Shown: positions 51,501-61,511 of the stretch, piece by piece
Layout of the letters: each line of letters begins with the position of its first letter
Position numbering within the stretch: position 1 is the stretch's first letter
Source: Deltaproteobacteria bacterium
GTDB lineage: Bacteria; Desulfobacterota; DSM-4660; Desulfatiglandales; Desulfatiglandaceae
DNA length: 64,000 nucleotides
Reading direction: 5' to 3'
Assembly (NCBI GenBank): GCA_021737785.1
Contig: JAIPDI010000001.1
Location: forward strand, 232,353-296,352
The notes under the pieces: generated by a model
The model's input: only the letters and a program-made list of their open reading frames with translations
Told to the model about the DNA's origin: nothing
Database searches by the model: none
Position numbers and translations under genes: made by a program

Positions 51501-51800
51501 TGATTGTCGATTGGTGATTGTCGATTGAGTAAAACAGTGACTGGATATTTCTCTATTATACACAATCACAGGGTGTCAACACCTTGATCAGATGAGAGAC
51601 AATCTCCCTGCTTTGCCGATCGCCGATTAGCCCTTAGGGCCTCTCAACTGACAACATGTTGTAAGTTGCCAGGTTTCAGTGTTCAATTGTCAGCAAAGGA
51701 GAAAACGAAACGCGTTATCCCGAGACCTGAAACCTGACCAATCGTTGAGTTGCGGGCGTAGCCCGCGTCAGGGGTATACACTCAACAATCGACAATCATC
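51499..51800. repeat. 302 bp convergent intergenic region bounded by 15-bp inverted repeats
   Basis: GATGATTGTCGATTG (51499-51513) and its exact complement (51786-51800) bound the space between the 3' ends of thiC and mnmE. Inside is a near-palindrome CAACTGACAACA/TGTTGTAAGTTG (51645-51668, 11 of 12) and GCGGGC-GTA-GCCCGC (51752-51766). No gene. It may act as a transcription end for both sides or be a decayed mobile element. Confidence 0.55.
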
Positions 51801-51808
51801 CATCCCAA

Positions 51809-53203
51809 TCACTTTCCCAGGCAAAATTGGCTGAATATACTGTCCAGGACCTCCTCTGTGGTGGTCTCTCCGGTAATCTCTCCCAGGGCGTCCAGACCGC
51901 TCTTGAGTTCCAGCGCCACAATTTCCATCGGGACATCCTCCCTTATCCTGAGGGCGGCCGCCTTGAAATACCCGAGGGCCTGGGCAAGGGCATGGCGGTG
52001 CCTCGCGTTGGGCCCGGCGTGGGAAGATATGGCATCCGTTCCGCTCCCAAGAATGGCGCCCTTTATCGAAGTTCTGAGGTGATCAAGCCCCTCTCCGGTC
52101 AGGGCGGAAACCCTGACAGAGGGGAAAAGGGAGAGTGCCTCGGCATCCGTCCCCCCATGGAGTCTTACGGGCAGGTCGATCTTGTTGATCACGATCAGGG
52201 CCTGTTTCCCCCGCGCCTCGTGAATAATATTCAGATCGTCCTGCCCCAGGGGACGGCTCTGATCTATGACAATCAGCACAAGATCGGCTTCCTTCAATTT
52301 GCGTCGGGTCAGGGTGATGCCGAGCCGCTCCACCTCATCGCCCACGCTCCGGAACCCGGCCGTATCCATCAGAAGGAGCGGGATCCCTTCGATGTTCAGG
52401 GAACCTTCAATAACATCCCGGGTTGTGCCCGGGATAGGGGTCACGATGGCCCGCTGTTCGTTCAGAAGACGGTTCAGAAGGCTTGACTTGCCGGCATTGA
52501 CCCTTCCCGCAATGACCGTGCGGACACCTTCCACCCAGATTCTCCCTTCAGAAGCGCTGATCAACGACTCGATAGGGGCCATGAGACCGGTCTCTATCTC
52601 TTCCGGGCCCTCTTCCCTCAATACCGCATCGGCCTCCGCCTCAGGGAAATCGATGGCCGCCTCTGCCCGTGCGAGGATATGGACGGCCTTCTGTCTCAAT
52701 GCCTCGATTTCCTCTCCCAGGGCGCCCCGAATCTGTTGCGAGGCCAGGAAAAGACCTCTTTCCGATCTGGATTGGATCAGATCGACGACCGCCTCTGCCT
52801 GGGTCAGATCGATCCTCCCGTTCAGAAATGCCCTCAGCGTAAATTCCCCGGGCCCGGCCAATCTCGCCCCTTCCGCCAGGAGGGTATCGAGGATCTTGGA
52901 AAGGAGTATGTAGCCGCTGTGGGAATTGATTTCAACAACATCTTCCCGGGTGTAGGTGCGAGGGGCCTTCATATAGGTCAGAAGGACCTCATCGATAGGG
53001 TCTCCAGAGGAGGGGTCGCAAAAATGTCCTAAATAGAGCCGATGACTCTTGAAATCAGGCACCGCGTTTCTGGGCCTGAAGATCTTCCGGACGATGGGGA
53101 GGCAACCGGGGCCGCTGATGCGGATGATGCCGATCCCTGCTTGCCCCATCGGGGTAGCGATGGCGGCGATGGTATCCTGATCAGAAGGCATGTCGAGAGG
53201 CAT
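51809..53203 (-). CDS. mnmE: tRNA uridine-5-carboxymethylaminomethyl modification GTPase MnmE
   Basis: With MnmG it modifies the wobble uridine of certain tRNAs. 464 aa. N-terminal folate-binding domain (DTIAAIATPMGQAGIGIIRISG), helical domain, inserted G domain with GRVNAGKSSLLN (G1), DTAGFRSVGDEVERLGI (G3) and NKID (G4), and the C-terminal catalytic FCLGK (CxGK). Last gene of the rpmH-rnpA-yidD-yidC-khpB-mnmE block, the conserved order found near many bacterial replication origins. Confidence 0.97.
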   Translation of the reverse strand: MPLDMPSDQDTIAAIATPMGQAGIGIIRISGPGCLPIVRKIFRPRNAVPDFKSHRLYLGHFCDPSSGDPIDEVLLTYMKAPRTYTREDVVEINSHSGYILLSKILDTLLAEGARLAGPGEFTLRAFLNGRIDLTQAEAVVDLIQSRSERGLFLASQQIRGALGEEIEALRQKAVHILARAEAAIDFPEAEADAVLREEGPEEIETGLMAPIESLISASEGRIWVEGVRTVIAGRVNAGKSSLLNRLLNEQRAIVTPIPGTTRDVIEGSLNIEGIPLLLMDTAGFRSVGDEVERLGITLTRRKLKEADLVLIVIDQSRPLGQDDLNIIHEARGKQALIVINKIDLPVRLHGGTDAEALSLFPSVRVSALTGEGLDHLRTSIKGAILGSGTDAISSHAGPNARHRHALAQALGYFKAAALRIREDVPMEIVALELKSGLDALGEITGETTTEEVLDSIFSQFCLGK

Positions 53204-53276
53204 CTCAAATGAGGCATCCCGACGCCCATGCAGCCGGGAGAGACGGTTTTACACGGGCGCCGGTACAAAAAGATAT

Positions 53277-54050
53277 CTAACCGTCCTCTTTGGCCGATTT
53301 TGACGTGCTGTATTTTTTAGGGATAATGACCACCTTTTTCAGGATACCCTCTCCTCTCCCCTTGGTGCTCAGTTCTTCTTCGTCTCTGAGGGCAAGATGC
53401 ACAATCCTGCGGTCGTGGGGATTGAGAAGATTGGTGGCCACCGGTTTACGGATCCTTTTGGCCTTGTCTCCCATCTTCAGGGCCATTTGAACCAGAAAAT
53501 CCTTCCGCCTTTCACGATAATTCTCTGAATCGACAACGACACGGGCCCTCTTTTCCAGCGACTTATTGACAATCTTATTCACAATAAACTGAAGGGCGTC
53601 CAGGGTCCTCCCTTTTCTCCCTATCAAGAGTCCTGATTTATCCCCCTCAATATTGAGATTGATGGTGCCGTCCCGCTGTACGGCGGTAACCACGGTTTCT
53701 TCCATCGGAATCAGGGCCAGGATGTTTTCCAGAGCCTCCCTGGCAACCGCTATTGCCTTTTCTCCCACCACCGCAAAATCTTCTTCCATGCCCTTGGGTT
53801 TGATCTTCACCGGGGCAGCCGACACATCCTCCGCTACCGGGTGATCGGTGTCTTCAACAGTTGGTGCGGGTGTCTCCCGGATGACCACGACCCTGATCTT
53901 GGCCTTTCTCCCGCCGACGAGCCCGAAAATCCCCGCAGAGCCCGGTTCAATGACTTCGATGTCCAGTTCCTCTCTTGTCAGGTTGAGTTGCGAGCACGCT
54001 GTCAATATGGCGTCCTCATCTGTTTTTCCTTCAAATTCAAAAGATTCCAT
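53277..54050 (-). CDS. khpB: Jag/KhpB RNA-binding protein (KH-R3H)
   Basis: 257 aa from ATG 54050, with GGAGGAAAA upstream; the longer frame to 54140 overlaps yidC and is rejected. Jag-N domain (MESFEFEGKTDEDAILTACSQLNLTREELDIEVIEPGSAGIFGLVGGRKAKI), a KH domain (TINLNIEGDKSGLLIGRKGRTLDALQFIVN, GRKG loop) and an R3H domain (LLNPHDRRIVHLAL). It binds RNA and influences cell division and elongation in Gram-positives. Here it lies next to yidC in the usual position and 2.7 kb from the divergent mre cluster. Confidence 0.93.
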   Translation of the reverse strand: MESFEFEGKTDEDAILTACSQLNLTREELDIEVIEPGSAGIFGLVGGRKAKIRVVVIRETPAPTVEDTDHPVAEDVSAAPVKIKPKGMEEDFAVVGEKAIAVAREALENILALIPMEETVVTAVQRDGTINLNIEGDKSGLLIGRKGRTLDALQFIVNKIVNKSLEKRARVVVDSENYRERRKDFLVQMALKMGDKAKRIRKPVATNLLNPHDRRIVHLALRDEEELSTKGRGEGILKKVVIIPKKYSTSKSAKEDG

Positions 54051-54066
54051 GCTTTTCCTCCAAATA

Positions 54067-55734
54067 TTAACCCGGTTTTTTGTGAATGCGGTATTGCTGG
54101 CCGATGGAAAGGACATTATTGACAAGCCAGTAAAGTACAAGACCGGAAGGAAAGTTGATAAACATAAAGGTGAAAATAATCGGCAAAAACATCATGATCT
54201 TGGCCTGAGCAGGATCGCCCGGCGTCGGCGTCATCTTCTGCTGGATGAACATGGAGGCGCCCATAAGGAGCGTCAACACGGGAATCCCATAGGGCGGCGT
54301 CATAAATGGGATCTGAAAGGGGAAATGGAACAGCCGGTCAGGGGCCGAAAGGTCGTTTATCCACAATGCAAATGGGGCATGTCTCAGTTCAATACATCCG
54401 CCCAGCACCCTGAAGAGCGCAAAAAACACCGGTATCTGGATAATCATCGGGAGGCACCCGCCCATCGGGTTGACCTTATAGGTCTTGTACAGGGCCATCA
54501 TCTCCTGATTTAATTTCTGCTTGTCGCCCTTATACTTCTCCCTGAGCTTGGCCATTCGAGGCTGGAGCTTCTGCATCTCTTTCATCGACTTATAGCTCTT
54601 GTGGGTCAGGGGCCAGAACAGAATCTTAACCAGGACCGTCAGCAAAATGATCGAGAGGCCGTAATTATGGATATAGGTGTTGAAGAAGCGCAGGATATAG
54701 AGAAGGGGTTTTGCAATGATGTCGGTCCACCCGAAATTAATGGCGCGATCCAGGTTTTTTCCGAAATCCTTCAGTATCCCCAGGTCGCGGGGGCCCAGGT
54801 AGAGTGCATACTGGGAAGACTTTACCTCAGACGGGGGGATGGAAATCTGAGGCTGGACATAAGTCCCCTCCTGAATCCCTGATGACAAATGGCGGCCGGT
54901 AAACATGCCTTCGGAAGGGACATCCGGGACAATGGCCGTCATAAAGTACGTATCCTCATAGGCAACCCATCCGAGTGTCCCCCTCAAGGTTTCTTCATCC
55001 GACGGGTCCTCCACCTCCACCTCTTCCAGCTTGGTGTTGAGGAGTGCGGCAAAGCCCACATAGGCGTAATATCCCCCCTTGTCATCCGGAGGCAGTGCCT
55101 TCAGGCTTCCCCGGAAGACACCCTCTACCGGAGATCCCGACCTGTTCGTCACCTCCACATTCAGGTCGATCCGGTACTGGTCCGGATAAAAACGGAATGT
55201 TTGAACAATGGAAAGGTCGTTCCGGGTCCTGCCTTTGAACACGATGTCCTGAGGGGAAGCGCCAGGGCCCAGAAGAACCGTATCCTGATCGACCTGAAAT
55301 ATCGTGGCCCCGTTTTCAGGCGCTGAATGATTGTCAAAGGCGATGCGCAAGGCATCGCCCATATCCTTTTTCAAGGACACCAGGTCGATCAATGGAGAAG
55401 AGGGATCCGTGGTGAGTCGGTATTGCTTGAGTTTAAAACTCCTGAGGGCGGGCCCGGCATTGCTGAACACTGCTGTGTAGAGCGGCGTATCGATTTTGAT
55501 TTCTTTTTCGTCTTCAGCGTGTATGGCATGGCCCGGTGTTTCTTCCTGTCCGGAGTCCGTCGCCGGGAGAGGCGGCGGAACCGTTTTTCGGGATTCCGGG
55601 ACCTGTTCTCCCAATTGGTCGGCAGGGACCTCTTTTTGCACCGGGGCCTGCTCCTGTTTCGGCCCGAAGAAAAGAGACCATCCCACGAGGATAACAAATG
55701 ATAATATGAACGCCAATATGGTTCGCTTGTCCAT
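54067..55734 (-). CDS. yidC: Membrane protein insertase YidC
   Basis: 555 aa Gram-negative-type insertase. TM1 is at residues 5-23 (TILAFILSFVILVGWSLFFG), then a large periplasmic beta domain (residues ~60-340) and the conserved C-terminal five-helix core: YGLSIILLTVLVKILFWPLTHKSYKSMKEMQKLQPRMAKLREKYKGDKQKLNQEMMALYKTYKVNPMGGCLPMIIQIPVFFALF, with the membrane arginine in this region. It inserts small membrane proteins such as subunit c. It is followed by khpB 16 bp later. Confidence 0.97.
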   Translation of the reverse strand: MDKRTILAFILSFVILVGWSLFFGPKQEQAPVQKEVPADQLGEQVPESRKTVPPPLPATDSGQEETPGHAIHAEDEKEIKIDTPLYTAVFSNAGPALRSFKLKQYRLTTDPSSPLIDLVSLKKDMGDALRIAFDNHSAPENGATIFQVDQDTVLLGPGASPQDIVFKGRTRNDLSIVQTFRFYPDQYRIDLNVEVTNRSGSPVEGVFRGSLKALPPDDKGGYYAYVGFAALLNTKLEEVEVEDPSDEETLRGTLGWVAYEDTYFMTAIVPDVPSEGMFTGRHLSSGIQEGTYVQPQISIPPSEVKSSQYALYLGPRDLGILKDFGKNLDRAINFGWTDIIAKPLLYILRFFNTYIHNYGLSIILLTVLVKILFWPLTHKSYKSMKEMQKLQPRMAKLREKYKGDKQKLNQEMMALYKTYKVNPMGGCLPMIIQIPVFFALFRVLGGCIELRHAPFALWINDLSAPDRLFHFPFQIPFMTPPYGIPVLTLLMGASMFIQQKMTPTPGDPAQAKIMMFLPIIFTFMFINFPSGLVLYWLVNNVLSIGQQYRIHKKPG

Positions 55735-55822
55735 TATATGTGCCTGGCCTTGGTTAATGGGGTTTAAAATACGGAATCATCCATCTCACCCGGGACATCC
55801 CGGGGCCGGCGGATAACCCGGC

Positions 55823-56041
55823 TTATTGAAGCGGGTCATATCCACCAGGATGAAAAGGATGGCATTTTGAGATCCTGATAAGGGTCAACCCGCCCCCTTT
55901 CAAGATCCCGTACCTGCTGAAAGCATGGCGGGCATATGTCGAGCATGTGGGGTAAAACCGACAGGAAGGAGCCGAAAAAGGCGAAATGAAACGCTGATAT
56001 ATAGATATCAATAAGATAGGTATATATCGGAGACTATACAC
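55823..56041 (-). CDS. yidD: Membrane protein insertion efficiency factor YidD
   Basis: 72 aa, GTG start at 56041 overlapping the rnpA stop by 8 nt. Core motif [65 protein letters not shown], the complete YidD signature with conserved cysteines. It assists YidC. The reading frame extends further upstream, but that part lies over rnpA in another frame. Confidence 0.92.
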   Translation of the reverse strand: MYSLRYIPILLISIYQRFISPFSAPSCRFYPTCSTYARHAFSRYGILKGGGLTLIRISKCHPFHPGGYDPLQ

Positions 56042-56405
56042 TAAGCTCTTTTTTGAAAAAGACCTCTTCAAGTTCTTCTTTTGCTTTCCAGAGATCCAGG
56101 TAGCTGGCATCCTTCTTCGCTGCGACGACGATATCGTATCCTTGGGGGATTCTTGAGTGGTTGAGCCTGAAAATTTCCCGGATCAGCCGTTTGATTCGAT
56201 TTCTTTTGACTGCGTTGCCCGCCTTCTTGCTGACAGTGACCCCCAACCTCGTTATGCTCAGCCCGTTCTGTTTGATAATGACGACAAAATGCCTTGTGTG
56301 ACAGCGTTTTCCCGACCGATTTAGATTGACAAAATCCGCGCGATCCAATATTCTTTTTTTTTTGGAAATGAAAAAGGTGTCATAAAACCAGGGGAAAATG
56401 GACAA
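56034..56405 (-). CDS. rnpA: Ribonuclease P protein component
   Basis: Protein subunit of RNase P, which matures tRNA 5' ends. 123 aa with a TTG start (56405). The signature [21 protein letters not shown] holds the RNR motif; [12 protein letters not shown] is the usual N-terminus, and the residues before it may be non-conserved leader. It lies 12 bp after rpmH, the common arrangement. Confidence 0.93.
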   Translation of the reverse strand: MSIFPWFYDTFFISKKKRILDRADFVNLNRSGKRCHTRHFVVIIKQNGLSITRLGVTVSKKAGNAVKRNRIKRLIREIFRLNHSRIPQGYDIVVAAKKDASYLDLWKAKEELEEVFFKKELSV

Positions 56406-56417
56406 GGCTGGGGCGTC

Positions 56418-56552
56418 CTACACGGCGATACGCTTCCGCCCCTTGGCCCTCCTGCTCTTTAGAACGTTTATTCCGGATTTTGTACGAATCCTTGTTCTGA
56501 AACCATGGGTCCTGGCCCTTTTGATGTTGCTGGGTTGATACGTCCTCTTCAT
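56418..56552 (-). CDS. rpmH: 50S ribosomal protein L34
   Basis: 44 aa: [19 protein letters not shown], then [21 protein letters not shown] and RIAV. A perfect-length L34, highly basic. ATG at 56552 with GGAATT upstream. First gene of the block, driven by a consensus-like promoter 37 nt upstream. Confidence 0.97.
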   Translation of the reverse strand: MKRTYQPSNIKRARTHGFRTRIRTKSGINVLKSRRAKGRKRIAV

Positions 56553-56588
56553 GATGCAATTCCTTTAAGTGAATTTAATAAAAAGATT

Positions 56589-56618
56589 AATATAATTAAC
56601 GGATGGGGATCTTGTCAA
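56589..56618 (-). promoter_or_regulatory. Sigma70-type promoter of the rpmH operon
   Basis: On the minus strand: TTGACA (56618-56613), 18 nt spacer, TATATT (56594-56589). The predicted start is about 30 nt before the rpmH ATG. Near-consensus, as expected for a ribosomal-protein gene. Confidence 0.75.
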
Positions 56619-56706
56619 GTTAAATTGTCTGCCGCACGATCTTCCCGGCATTTCCGGACGTTATGAAAGAAAATGGTGCGGGCATCTATTTTCTTTCTTT
56701 TTGTAA

Positions 56707-56735
56707 TTGCTAATTTGGGGCGGTTCGGTTATCTA
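56707..56735 (+). promoter_or_regulatory. Candidate promoter of the mreB operon
   Basis: TTGCTA (56707-56712), 17 nt spacer, TATCTA (56730-56735), about 44 nt before mreB. Moderate match only. Confidence 0.4.
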
Positions 56736-56766
56736 TTTAAAAATTTGTATATTCAGGTCCATGTGA

Positions 56767-57813
<1,047 letters not shown>

Positions 57814-57877
57814 GCAACGTGGGGGACTGATCTTTTTTTATGAACGTCGTTAGACAAAACGGGACAAGGTTTTATCA

Positions 57878-58711
57878 TTGCAAGGTGACAAACGCTTTCG
57901 CAACCTGTGGGTATCGATTTTTTTCGTATGTTTTGTACTGTTTTTGCTCTCTTCGAGTTCCGGTCTGAAACAACCCTGGAATCCTGTAGAACAACTCATT
58001 ATAGAAATTACCGCTCCCTTCCAAAAACTCATCCGACAGACGATTAACGCCACAAGGGATTTCTGGACGAATTATTTCTATCTCGTTGATGTTCGCAGAG
58101 AAAACAGGCGACTGAAACAAGAGATGGCATCCTTCAGGAGAGAACAGGGCCAATACAAGGAATTGCTGACCGCCCATGAGAGGCTCCGCAGCCTCCTTCA
58201 GTTCAAGGAGGCGATTCAGAGACCGGTGGTTGCGGCCCAGGTGATCGGCCTGGACCCCACCGGATGGTTCAAATCCGTAATTATCGACAAGGGGAAGAAT
58301 GCCGGGCTGAAGTGGGACATGCCGGTCGTCAATGCGTCCGGAGTGGTGGGGAGGATTGTTTCCGTGTCCAATAACTATGCCAAAGTTCTCCTTATTATCG
58401 ATCAGAACAGCGCGGTTGACTGCCTGACGCAACGGTCCCGGGACAGGGGAATGGTAAAAGGGACTTCAGGCCAGGTCTGTAAAATGGACTACATGGCCAA
58501 ATCCAGCGATGCGGTCGTGGGAGACCTGATTATTACATCCGGTCTGGGAGGAGTTTTCCCCAAAGGTCTCCCGGTGGGAGAAATCTCGGCGGTGAAGGAG
58601 GGAGAAGGAAAGCTTTTCAAGGATATTGATGTAATGCCTTCCGTCGATTTTTCCAAGTTGGAGGAGGTCCTTATCATCCTGACCGTTTATCCGAGGGAAA
58701 TCGTGGAATGA
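57878..58711 (+). CDS. mreC: Rod-shape determining protein MreC
   Basis: 277 aa with a TTG start (57878). Single N-terminal helix (FRNLWVSIFFVCFVLFLLSSSSG), coiled coil (VDVRRENRRLKQEMASFRREQGQYKELLTAHERLRSLLQF) and the beta-rich periplasmic MreC domain (VIGLDPTGWFKSVIIDKGKNAGLKWDMPVVNASGVVGRIVSVS...DLIITSGLGGVFPKGLPVG). Scaffold linking MreB to PBP2. The gap to mreB is 64 bp. Confidence 0.95.
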   Translation: MQGDKRFRNLWVSIFFVCFVLFLLSSSSGLKQPWNPVEQLIIEITAPFQKLIRQTINATRDFWTNYFYLVDVRRENRRLKQEMASFRREQGQYKELLTAHERLRSLLQFKEAIQRPVVAAQVIGLDPTGWFKSVIIDKGKNAGLKWDMPVVNASGVVGRIVSVSNNYAKVLLIIDQNSAVDCLTQRSRDRGMVKGTSGQVCKMDYMAKSSDAVVGDLIITSGLGGVFPKGLPVGEISAVKEGEGKLFKDIDVMPSVDFSKLEEVLIILTVYPREIVE

Positions 58712-58982
58712 CGGAAGGATATCCGTCGGACACCGGGCATTGGGGGTGGTGCTGCCGAATACATACCGCACCCTTAGCGGGAATGGATGCTGGCTGGCGG
58801 GATGAGGGGGATAATAGGGATGTGTGCTTCGCCACCCTGATCTCCCACCTCCGACCGCCGGCCCTTGATGCTTTATATGGTTTACTGTAGACTCCTTACC
58901 GGAATTTGAATAGGAAAAGACAATCTTCGCATCACACGAACACGAAAAGGCACGATCACATTTCTATCTCGCCGCCTGGCTG

Positions 58983-59504
58983 GTGGGGGCGGCATTTACC
59001 CTTTTAAAGGGAATCGACAGGAATCCCTGGGGCATGGGGATTTTCGACTTTGACCTTCTCACCCTGTTGACGGGGTATCTCTTCCTGTCTTTTGGCCGCA
59101 CCCAAGCGGGGGTCTTTGCCCTGAGTCAGGGCCTGCTGATCGACATCTTTTCCAGCGGCCCGGACGGCCTTTCCGTCTTCATTTATGTGAGCGTTTTCCT
59201 GGGGATATACCTGGGGTCGCTTTTTTTTAATTTTCAGACAGTCAAGGGGCAAATCATCATTGTCTCGCTGGCCGTTTTTCTTAAACATGCGACGCTGCAG
59301 GCGGCATCCGTGCTCTTTTTTGGCAGCATGGTTTTATCAACACCGCTTTTTTTCGCGGCAGCGGTTTCAATCATCGGCACCGGCCTCCTTACCCCGCTTT
59401 TGTATGGCTTCTTCGACCGGTTGAGGGGTATCCCCGCAGGGAAAGAAGATGCCCCGGCCCTGGAGGATCTGAAGGATCCCACGTGGGAGAACGACCGCTA
59501 CTGA
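58983..59504 (+). CDS. mreD: Rod-shape determining protein MreD
   Basis: 173 aa, multi-helix membrane protein (DFDLLTLLTGYLFLSFGRTQAGVFALSQGLLIDIFSSGPDGLSVFIYVSVFLGIYLGSLFF...) matching MreD. The first candidate start is GTG 58983, but it lies inside the first helix. The open frame continues upstream to a stop at 58911-58913 with HFYLAAWLVGAAF in frame and no ATG, GTG or TTG, so a rare start (ATC near 58923) or a sequence error is possible. 271 bp separate it from mreC, unusually far. Confidence 0.82.
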   Translation: MGAAFTLLKGIDRNPWGMGIFDFDLLTLLTGYLFLSFGRTQAGVFALSQGLLIDIFSSGPDGLSVFIYVSVFLGIYLGSLFFNFQTVKGQIIIVSLAVFLKHATLQAASVLFFGSMVLSTPLFFAAAVSIIGTGLLTPLLYGFFDRLRGIPAGKEDAPALEDLKDPTWENDRY

Positions 59505-59622
59505 TTGTCAACCGTCGCCTTTGTCTTCTGACCGTCTTAGACAGACCGGCCCGACTCGATTGTCCGGACGCGGTTCTCTCATGACGGGCAGGCACTAACC
59601 CCTTTAATGGAATGCGCACCAA

Positions 59623-61455
59623 GTGTTGAAACCATCCCATTTTGATCCTGTTTCTTCAGAGATCTTCAGCAAACAGCTGAAGATTGCCATGCTGGTGGTG
59701 CTGATGGCATTCGGCATCTTGATCTTGAGGCTGTGGACCTTGCAGATTGTCAACGGACCCGCCTACCGCGCCAAGTCCGAGCATAATCGAATCCGGCTCC
59801 ATGACATTCCGCCTTTCAGGGGGATGATCATGGACAGAAACTCCGAGGTACTCGTCGATAACCGTCCCTCCTACGACCTCTATGTCATTCCGGAGGAGGT
59901 CCAGAACCGGTCTGAACTGCTGGACAGGCTGAGCAGGCTCGGAGACCTCGACCGGGAAGCGGCAGAGCGGATATTGGACAAGGCCGGCAGCGGCTATCCT
60001 TTCAAGCCGGTATGCCTCAAAACCGACATGTCCCGCGACGAACTCGCCAGCATTGAGAGCCATCGATTTGACCTGCCGGGCCTGATGATCCGTGTCAGAC
60101 CCCAGCGGCACTATTTTTATGAAGGCCTGGCATCCCATGTTCTCGGGTATGTGGGCGAAATCAGTGAAGCGCAGTTGATGAGCGGTCAGTTTCCGAAAAA
60201 CCGGGCCGGGGATCTCATCGGAAAAAGGGGGGTTGAGTGGAAGTGGCAGGCCCAATTGAATGGCATTCGGGGGGGTGAACAGGTGGAGGTGGATGCTGCC
60301 GGCAGAAAAATTGCGATGGTGTCTCGAAAAGATCCGATATCGGGCGCCAACATATGCCTCACCATTGACAAACGCCTGCAGGAACTTGCCGAAAAATCCC
60401 TACAGGGAAAGCATGGCGCGGTCGTGGCCATAAACCCCCTCAATGGCGAGGTGCTTGCATTGGCAAGCAGCCCTTCTTTCAACCCCAATGTGTTTATCAG
60501 GGGGCTGGACAAAAAGACATGGCAGGATATGGTGTTGTCAAAGGAGTTTCCCCTGCAGAACAGGGCAATCAGCGGTCAATATCCCCCCGGATCGGTTTTT
60601 AAAATTGTCATGGCCCTGGCAGCTCTCGAAGAGGGCGTCATTTCGCCGGAAGAAGAGATATTCTGTAACGGCACCTACTCGTTGGGAAAAGGGACATATC
60701 GCTGTTGGAAAAAATGGGGCCATGGAAAGGTAAATCTTCACAGGGCCCTGGTCGAATCATGCGATGTCTATTTCTATGTGGTGGGGAAACGCCTGGGCGT
60801 TGACAGGATTGCGCAATACGCAAAACGCCTGGGTCTGGGAAAGGAAACAGGCCTTGATCTGGGTGAAGAGAGCAGTGGTCTGGTTCCCACCACCGAATGG
60901 AAGTTGAAAAAATGGGGGGTTCCCTGGCAGCCCGGCGAGACCATTTCCACCTCCATCGGCCAGAGTTTTGTACTGACAACTCCCTTGCAGATGGCCAACC
61001 TGATTTCCTCGGTTTTTAACGGCGGCCATATATACAGGCCCCAGACAACGAAGTGGGTCAAGAAATCCGATGGGGAGACACTCTTCGAATTTGAGGCAAT
61101 CTCCGCGGGAGAGGCCGGGATCAAGCCGGAGCATCTCGAGCTGGTCAAAAAGGCCCTGGTGGGAGTGGTGAATCAGCCTCATGGCACGGGGTCCAAGGCC
61201 AGGCTCAAAGATATCATTGTTGCCGGCAAGACCGGCACTGCACAGGTCATCGCCCTCAAGAAGGAGGGCGGATCAAAACGAGAGGAAGCCGTCCCTTTTA
61301 AATTCAGGGACCACGCCTGGTTTGTTGCTATCGCCCCTGCCTCCAACCCGGAGATCGCAGTGGCAGTGCTCGTTGAACATGGGGGACACGGAGGGAGCGC
61401 GGCAGCCCCGATCGCCAAGGAAATCATACAGGCATATCTTCAGGTCCCATCATGA
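59623..61455 (+). CDS. mrdA: Penicillin-binding protein 2 (peptidoglycan D,D-transpeptidase MrdA)
   Basis: Class B transpeptidase of the elongasome, 610 aa, GTG start. N-terminal anchor (residues 19-42), pedestal domain (RIRLHDIPPFRGMIMDRNSEVLVDNRPSYDLYVIP...HVLGYVGEIS), and the transpeptidase domain with SxxK at S324-V-F-K327 (PPGSVFKI), SxD at S379-C-D381 (SCDVYFY) and KTGTAQ near residue 540. Partner of rodA downstream. Confidence 0.96.
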   Translation: MLKPSHFDPVSSEIFSKQLKIAMLVVLMAFGILILRLWTLQIVNGPAYRAKSEHNRIRLHDIPPFRGMIMDRNSEVLVDNRPSYDLYVIPEEVQNRSELLDRLSRLGDLDREAAERILDKAGSGYPFKPVCLKTDMSRDELASIESHRFDLPGLMIRVRPQRHYFYEGLASHVLGYVGEISEAQLMSGQFPKNRAGDLIGKRGVEWKWQAQLNGIRGGEQVEVDAAGRKIAMVSRKDPISGANICLTIDKRLQELAEKSLQGKHGAVVAINPLNGEVLALASSPSFNPNVFIRGLDKKTWQDMVLSKEFPLQNRAISGQYPPGSVFKIVMALAALEEGVISPEEEIFCNGTYSLGKGTYRCWKKWGHGKVNLHRALVESCDVYFYVVGKRLGVDRIAQYAKRLGLGKETGLDLGEESSGLVPTTEWKLKKWGVPWQPGETISTSIGQSFVLTTPLQMANLISSVFNGGHIYRPQTTKWVKKSDGETLFEFEAISAGEAGIKPEHLELVKKALVGVVNQPHGTGSKARLKDIIVAGKTGTAQVIALKKEGGSKREEAVPFKFRDHAWFVAIAPASNPEIAVAVLVEHGGHGGSAAAPIAKEIIQAYLQVPS

Positions 61456-61511
61456 CCGTTTCATTTTGGAGATTCTGGATTTTTCAATAGTCAATTCAAT
61501 GAAGAGAACCC

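Noticed and set aside
58708..58890. 60-codon frame between mreC and mreD
   Set aside because: Trp/Cys/Gly-rich without family resemblance; overlaps the mreC stop only by chance.
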